This document shows positions 59,189 to 64,000 of a stretch of DNA of 64,000 nucleotides, piece after piece. Origin of the DNA: Vespula vulgaris (Eukaryota > Arthropoda > Insecta > Hymenoptera > Vespidae); assembly GCF_905475345.1 (NCBI RefSeq), contig NC_066586.1, positions 13,704,400 to 13,768,399 on the forward strand. The letters are read 5' to 3'. Each line of letters opens with the position of its first letter. Within the stretch, counting starts at the first letter, position 1. The notes beneath the pieces were generated by a model that was given only the letters and a program-made list of their open reading frames with translations, did no database searches and was not told where the DNA came from. The position numbers and the translations under genes were made by a program.

Positions 59189-61129
59189 GTTTCTTTACTT
59201 TAAAGGAACCGACAATATTCTAGGAAAAGTCCAGAGATACGATAACTATGTCTTGCACGCTTCTTCCGGTATTTTGATTGTCTAAAGTTGGTCAAAAAGA
59301 GTCCAAAGCAAAACGATACTGTAAGAGTACGATAATAAGTGTTAAGAAAAAACAAAAAAAGATTTCTTCTGCACTATTGTACGACAATTTCGTTATCTCG
59401 TTTGGTTTGAACCAGTCGTCGAATATAATCTTGTTAAGGTCCTGGGTATTACCCACGTGCCTCCTCCTTAATGTAACAAGCGCCGCCCAGAAAACCTCAT
59501 TAGTGATAATCTCGTTCTGTAATCTTAATAACGATAGAACGACGCCATCGTTCTTTGCATTTAAAACGATACGCACGTGTAGTTGTAAATAGTACTTAAG
59601 TAATATTTTTTTGTTTTCTTCTATACAGTAATATAATATATCTATTCGTATATCAAGAATCTTTCGATCGTTTGAAATACAAACTTTGCAAATTGTATAG
59701 TTATGGATAATAAACAAGTTACGAATTGTTTTATAAATTATATATCGTAAAATGAATAATTCGATTATATCGTGAAATTGAAATGCTTAATCGCGTGAAT
59801 ATGTTATAAATAATAATAAAAAAAGAAAAACGATAAATAAATCTTATTGACTCTATGACAATCGGGAAGGAAATTTAAAGTTCGAACACTTGTCGTTGAT
59901 TCTAAATTTATTACCAATTATTCTAATAGAAATCATCAATTACATTACATTTGAGAATCGTTAACTATTCTCAAACTGTAACTAATGTATATTATTGATT
60001 TTAGAATATCTTCATTATAGAAAATAAAAGCGTTTAATTGATGATACATTGTCGATTCTAAAGCCATAAACAAAATCTACAGTAAAACTTATAATTCATA
60101 TTACGAGATCATGATCGTTAATTATCTCGATATAAATAAAATTGTCGTTTTAACGAATGTCGTTTGCTCATATGAACAAGACAATAGATTGTAAAGTTTG
60201 TTACTTACTTACCTGTCGAACTATAGAAATGATTTCATTGTTACAGGTATGGTCAAAATTCGGGTAATCCTAGGAAAGCAAAGTCGGCCGCAAATAGGAC
60301 CTCGTATACTTGCGAGGGGTTAATTACATTCTTGCGAGTCCGCACGAACGAGTGAAACCGCATCTGCTTCCTCGATTGCACTTTAGCAAACCACAGTGCA
60401 ATAAACGGTAGCGCTGCGGGACCCCAACTCAGAGACCTTTAAAGCGCCCAGAAACGTTTTCGCACGTATGCAGAAACTCTTTGACCGTTCTTTGCCGTGG
60501 GATCACCGAATTTCTTTTTCCATAAATTTTACGGAAGAAGTAATCTTCTCTAAATAAAGGTAAATTAAGGGGCAACGAACGCTCTTAACCTTTACATCTT
60601 TGTAAATATTCTTAGTTAATATTATTTAGATATTATTTTATTTTCATTCTTAACGAATCTGTTATACGGAGAACAAGATTTATATAACGTTTGAATGATT
60701 TTGTTAAGCGATTCTTTAATTGATATACAATATGTAACACGATCTTTCATTTGTCTGTTTATTTGGTTCTTATTTTTCTACATTTTACAGATTCGATATT
60801 TACATAATGAAGAAAAACAGTTTCGCTGTACAATCTTAATATATTTTTCTTGGATCACTGGAATCACTTTTATGAAATTATTATAATAAAAGAAGGTATG
60901 CATTTCCAAAGAATATAATTTTGTTTAATGAAGTTAATTCTCGTGAAAAATTTCTATGAATTTTTCATTTTACAGGATAGACTCTTTGTAAAAGATCGAC
61001 GAAACGTACTTTCCAGAGGAAGGAGATCGAAAGATCGTAGAATAGCGATAGTCGAGGAAAGGAATGATCTAGCCGTTCGAAAGGGGTAGAGAGGCGCGAA
61101 GGAACGAAATCTCGCGGGGGTGGGGCGAA
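57481..61129. other. AT-rich spacer before the gene 2 promoter region
   Basis: Includes a GAA-rich run (57520-57560), (ATT)n (58199-58252), (AT)n (58805-58854), (CT)n (59142-59189), a unique island at 59380-59590 with two CACGTG E-boxes, and the RUNX-site block at 60240-60560. A 141-codon minus-strand frame (59292-59717) has no ATG and no recognised domain. Confidence 0.7.
60240..60560 (+). promoter_or_regulatory. Unique GC-richer block with two perfect RUNX sites
   Basis: AACCGCA (60356-60362) and AACCACA (60389-60395) both match RACCRCR, the reverse complement of the RUNX consensus. They lie 33 bp apart in non-repetitive DNA 3 kb upstream of gene 2. The second site overlaps a perfect 8-bp inverted repeat (ATTGCACT/AGTGCAAT, 60375-60402). 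Enhancer function is inferred. Confidence 0.4.
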
Positions 61130-61320
61130 CGAGGCACGATGCGGGAGAGCCCCACCCCCACCTGCTTTCCCAATGGGAAGCTCCGCCTCCGGGAGGCCGC
61201 GTGACGTCACGCGGACACTTGTTACGCCTTGCCGTGCGAACGGCGGGACCGCCGCTCTACTCTGCTTGGATTCTGTATGTATTATAAATAGTGTATAACA
61301 CTTAAACGTCTAGATCAGAA
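61130..61320 (+). promoter_or_regulatory. CpG-rich block with CCAAT, GC boxes, CRE palindrome and TATA: candidate promoter
   Basis: In order: GC-rich sequence with CCACCCCCACC, a CCAAT box (cccaatggg, about 61170), GC box CTCCGCCTCC, the perfect 18-bp palindrome CCGCGTGACGTCACGCGG (61197-61214) containing a full CRE (TGACGTCA), TATAAATA (61283-61290) and an initiator-like TCAG (61315-61318) about 33 bases after the TATA box. It points toward gene 2, 2.1 kb downstream. This is the best core-promoter arrangement in the window, but start-site mapping is absent. Confidence 0.45.
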
Positions 61321-62027
61321 TCTATTCGACCTATCTCGAAAAATTATTTGTTTCGTTTCTTTTCAATCATTCATTCATTCATTCATTCATTCATTCATTT
61401 ATTTTTCTATTTTTCTTTTTATCCTTTTATTTTTTATCTCTCTCTTTTTTAATGTTTTAGCTCTCACGTTAACTATTTAAACGACATCGCTTTATTCGTC
61501 CGATTAGAAGGAAGACAAAAAATAACAGGACATCGACAAAATTCGTATCGTTTTGTAACGAGAAAAGACTAATTAGTTTTTCTCGTTAGTCCGACGATTT
61601 CTTCGAAATTTTAACGTTCTCCTTCGAAACCACACGAATGCGATAAAACTTGGCCACCGCAAGAATCTTGTCTCAAGGGAAAGAGTACGATAACACATCG
61701 TTCTTGGACGATACCGTTCTTTTCTTTCTTTCTTTCTTTCCTTCTTTCTTTTTTTTTCTTTTTTTTCTTTTCGTTCCTCTTATCAGTTTAAAACGGGATT
61801 TCGAAACCTATTCATGAGATCATACGCGTTAATTATACGCGTTAGGATTAACTAGGATAAAATTACGAATTAGTAATAATAATCTCTGTAATTTATGAAG
61901 AATCGATACATCAATAATATGAGGATTCGATCGCATCGCGGAAAAACTAGTAAGTCAGCGTTTAGGAAAAGTGTTATTGCACGGATGACGCACCGGAAAA
62001 TACAATGATATCTTTCCGAGGATTCCC

Positions 62028-62047
62028 ATTTGCATTTGCATTTGCAT
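62028..62047 (+). promoter_or_regulatory. Three overlapping POU octamers
   Basis: ATTTGCAT occurs at 62028-62035, 62034-62041 and 62040-62047 as a 6-bp tandem repeat. This is the canonical octamer bound by POU-domain factors. It sits between the TATA-containing block and the CpG island upstream of gene 2. Confidence 0.45.
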
Positions 62048-62327
62048 TCGATTGTCCTGTATTATCATCTCCGATATATAATCTATCTTTTATACCGCAT
62101 CATTTCCGATAAATCTCGAAAATCATAAAAATTCCGTTTGAGAAACCGAACGTAAAGAGATCGAAGCATCCGATTGCAAGCATTGAAATCCTGATAAAAG
62201 TGAGCAACTTTGTACAGAAAGAGAAAGAGAAAGAGAAAGAGAAAGAAGGAGGATTTATTGTTTAAAAAGAGAATCGGTTAAGAAGTCATTCTCGTTATAG
62301 TCGTCATCGTCGTCCTCGTCATGGTCG

Positions 62328-62351
62328 TCATCATCATCATCATCATCATCA

Positions 62352-62394
<43 letters not shown>

Positions 62395-62455
62395 TATCGT
62401 CGTCGTTGTCGTCGTCGTCAATGGTGATGGTGGTGGTGGTGGTAGTTGCGATTGT
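62328..62455. repeat. (CAT)n then (CGT)n trinucleotide repeats
   Basis: Nine CAT-type units, about fourteen CGT units with imperfect copies, then GGT-rich sequence. It borders the CpG island upstream of gene 2; frames across it code only homopolymers. Confidence 0.93.
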
Positions 62456-62660
62456 AGTGGGGAGATTGGTGAAGCAGCGAGAGCGTGTCCCGTGGTGAGC
62501 ACGAGTAGGGTGGGGGGTGGAGGTGGCGGAGGAGAGCTGCGGAGGTTATGCCGACCCGGGCCGCTTCCGCGGAACACGCGGCCCGCTGAGCCGCGGCATT
62601 ACGTCGCGCACCGTCGACCGCGACTGACGTTCGCGCCAACTTCGCTCAAGTTGCGATCCG
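62430..62660 (+). promoter_or_regulatory. CpG island upstream of gene 2
   Basis: GC-rich, CpG-dense unique sequence follows the trinucleotide repeat. It holds an 8-bp perfect inverted repeat (CGGGCCGC/GCGGCCCG, 62557-62585) enclosing the palindrome TTCCGCGGAA. It may be a first noncoding exon or a second promoter for gene 2. Confidence 0.35.
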
Positions 62661-62699
62661 TTGTTGGTACTCATCCAGATCCTAACTGTTTATCAGAAT

Positions 62700-63413
62700 C
62701 ATCAATTTAAATCATTTCTCGTATTTCGATCCGAGGTGTAACGAAGAGAAAGAAAAGAAAGGAATTGACAAAGAAAGGAAAGGGAAGGGAAAAGAAAAGA
62801 CAGGAGATCAGTGATAAGATTAACGATAATTGTCGTAATGGAAACGACGAGTTAAATCATTGATAATTTATGGATTTAGGAAAACTTTCGAGTGTTCGGA
62901 GTGATTTGTGAAGGACTCCAGTGAGCCACGTGCTTTGTGATTCCCGCGCATTTTCTTGTTTTTCTTCTTTGTTGTATTTTTTGTTTTCTTTCTTCCTTCT
63001 TTCCTTCTTTCTACTTCTCTTTTGTTTTGTTTTTTTTTTCTTTTTCTTCAGTGACTAACGATAACAGAAAGATCGTAGGTACTTGCTTTAGTTATTGTTC
63101 GAGCTGATTAATAAGTGATTTAATCGCTTTATGAGAGAAAGAAGAAGCTCGAGGTGAGATGGAACAAGGGGAGGTTTCTATTCGATTTTAAAAGATGAAC
63201 CGGTGAACGTAGAGAATGCGCTCGATCGGAGAAGACGAAGGTGCGAGCGGAGGACAACGTGGGGGTACCTGTTGGTAGCAAAGTGGTGGTCGCTCGTCGA
63301 CGGGTCGACTAGTTCGGCTCCGTCGGTAAGGTCCGCTTCAAGTAAAGGTCACGACGTCTCGCGCGGAGGGTACGTGTTTGGTGGGTGACGAGGAGCGGCT
63401 ACTGGCCGATGGG
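62700..63413 (+). other. Putative 5' leader and leader intron of gene 2
   Basis: A strong pyrimidine tract ends in ttcttcag at 63051, followed by unique sequence continuing to the ATG at 63414. This suggests a leader exon 63052-63669 joined to an upstream noncoding exon. A short GC-rich CpG cluster (63220-63410) precedes the ATG. Confidence 0.35.
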
Positions 63414-63669
63414 ATGCATCTACCGGTGGGTTCCGTGGGCTGCGGGGAGAATTACGGCACCGTCGGATCTCAGGAAGGCGCCGGCCCGTGCGGTCCCTCC
63501 CTGGCACCCCTCCAAGGGGTCAACACCAGGTACCACCAGGGTGAAGACGGCGAAAACGGCGGTGGTGCCGGCGAAATGAGCGAAGGTGCCGCCGTCGGCG
63601 AACTCTGGTGGACCGAGAGACTCGTCGGTGAGGCACAGGCTGAGCATCCCGGCGAACTCGTAAGAACAG
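63414..63669 (+). CDS. Gene 2 exon 1
   Basis: Encodes residues 1-85 plus the first base of G86. The donor is aacag|gttcgt, which is weaker than consensus at +3. The codons are GC-rich (many GGC, GCC, GTC), unlike the AT-rich surroundings, as is usual for coding islands in such genomes. The intron follows ELVRTG, a splice position also known in vertebrate Runx genes. Confidence 0.9.
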
Positions 63670-64000
63670 GTTCGTTAACGCGATCCTTTTCTCTTCCCAA
63701 CGTATTATATTTGTTTGATTAAAAATACTGCGAAGATCGAAGAGTATAATTTCATTTCGATTTGTTCGTAGTCATTTTATTAGAGTCGATCTTTTTGAAG
63801 ACTTCATTTACGTATACATGCGTATTTTTGTTTATTTTTTCTTTTTTTTTTGTAGAAACTATGCTATTCGTATATCTTTATGTTTTCAGGTTCGCCGTAT
63901 TTCCTCTGCAGTCAATTGCCAACTCATTGGAGATCCAACAAGACCCTACCAGTAGCTTTTAAAGTTGTAGCCCTCGGCGAGGTCGGCGATGGAACCCTCG
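63414..64000 (+). CDS. Second Runt-domain (Runx family) transcription factor, 5' part, cut by window end
   Basis: The model is 63414-63669 joined to 63890 and onward, with a GT-AG phase-1 intron. 122 residues are visible. Residues 1-64 are Gly/Glu-rich and variable. Residues 65-85 read WWTERLVGEAQAEHPGELVRT, then the Runt domain starts with GSPYFLCSQLPTHWRSNKTLP and continues to VALGEVGDGTL. R100 and K103 match RUNX1 DNA contacts R80 and K83. The gene shares the MHLP start and orientation with gene 1, so the two are tandem paralogues of the insect runt cluster. An upstream in-frame TTG extension (from 63378) was not used because MHLP is the shared start. Paralogue identity (runt, RunxB, RunxA or lozenge) is undecided; the rest of the domain lies beyond the window. 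Confidence 0.93.
63670..63889 (+). other. Gene 2 intron 1 (220 nt, phase 1)
   Basis: The intron runs from gttcgt to tatgttttcag and is AT-rich. It interrupts the start of the Runt domain at a point where gene 1 has no intron. Confidence 0.88.
63890..64000 (+). CDS. Gene 2 exon 2, partial: Runt domain core
   Basis: Encodes G86 to L122 and one further base, ending at the window edge within VALGEVGDGTL. The acceptor is tgttttcag. It aligns residue for residue with gene 1 residues 31-67, with changes such as AILCSALPS to YFLCSQLPT and LDEVND to LGEVGD. Confidence 0.92.

Noticed and set aside
59292..59717. 141-codon minus-strand frame that looks protein-like
   Set aside because: It starts at TTG with no ATG and matches no family I know. 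Kept only as a noncoding-island observation.
63378..63413. Upstream in-frame extension of gene 2 beginning at TTG
   Set aside because: No ATG in the extension; the ATG at 63414 gives the MHLP start shared with gene 1.

Overview
The window looks like an AT-rich insect genome, most likely hymenopteran. That guess rests on the dense (CT/GA)n, (TA)n and poly(A/T) microsatellites, the short phase-1 introns, and two Runt-domain genes in tandem. Insects are known to carry a cluster of Runx paralogues (lozenge, RunxA, RunxB, runt). Species and exact paralogue identity cannot be fixed from the sequence alone. No bacterial, phage, CRISPR, rRNA, tRNA or intact transposon feature was seen.

Only two genes are certain, both on the + strand. 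Gene 1 (CDS 5495-9723, four exons, about 343 aa) is a complete Runt-domain transcription factor. It has all ten DNA-contact residues known from RUNX1 and ends in the Groucho-recruiting VWRPY. A GC-rich upstream block (about 4690-4925) and an AATAAA plus A-run (10520-10553) bracket it. Gene 2 starts at ATG 63414. Its first exon ends at 63669, and its second exon (63890 onward) holds the start of another Runt domain and runs off the right edge. CpG-rich sequence, a TATA box, a CRE-containing palindrome and tandem POU octamers lie in the 2.3 kb before its ATG.

Between the genes are about 50 kb without a certain gene. This space is mostly simple-sequence repeats with islands of unique, GC-richer DNA that are candidate regulatory or noncoding elements. 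The most notable islands are: a possible novel exon with good splice sites (16377-16822); a pre-miRNA-like hairpin (17556-17624); a three-copy tandem repeat of about 250-300 bp (about 26340-27065); two pairs of diverged local duplications (38.6-38.95 with 39.8-40.35 kb, and 50.4 with 52.1 kb); six same-strand TAACGG hexamers in 324 bp (53154-53477); a diverged minisatellite of about 65 bp units (56.9-57.48 kb); and a block with two perfect RUNX sites inside and next to an inverted repeat (60.24-60.56 kb).

The two Runx proteins would act as nuclear DNA-binding subunits with a CBF-beta-type partner. The RUNX-site block 3 kb upstream of gene 2 suggests possible auto- or cross-regulation inside the cluster, which is inference. 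No self-contained new 'system' could be demonstrated. The novelty here lies in the intergenic elements.
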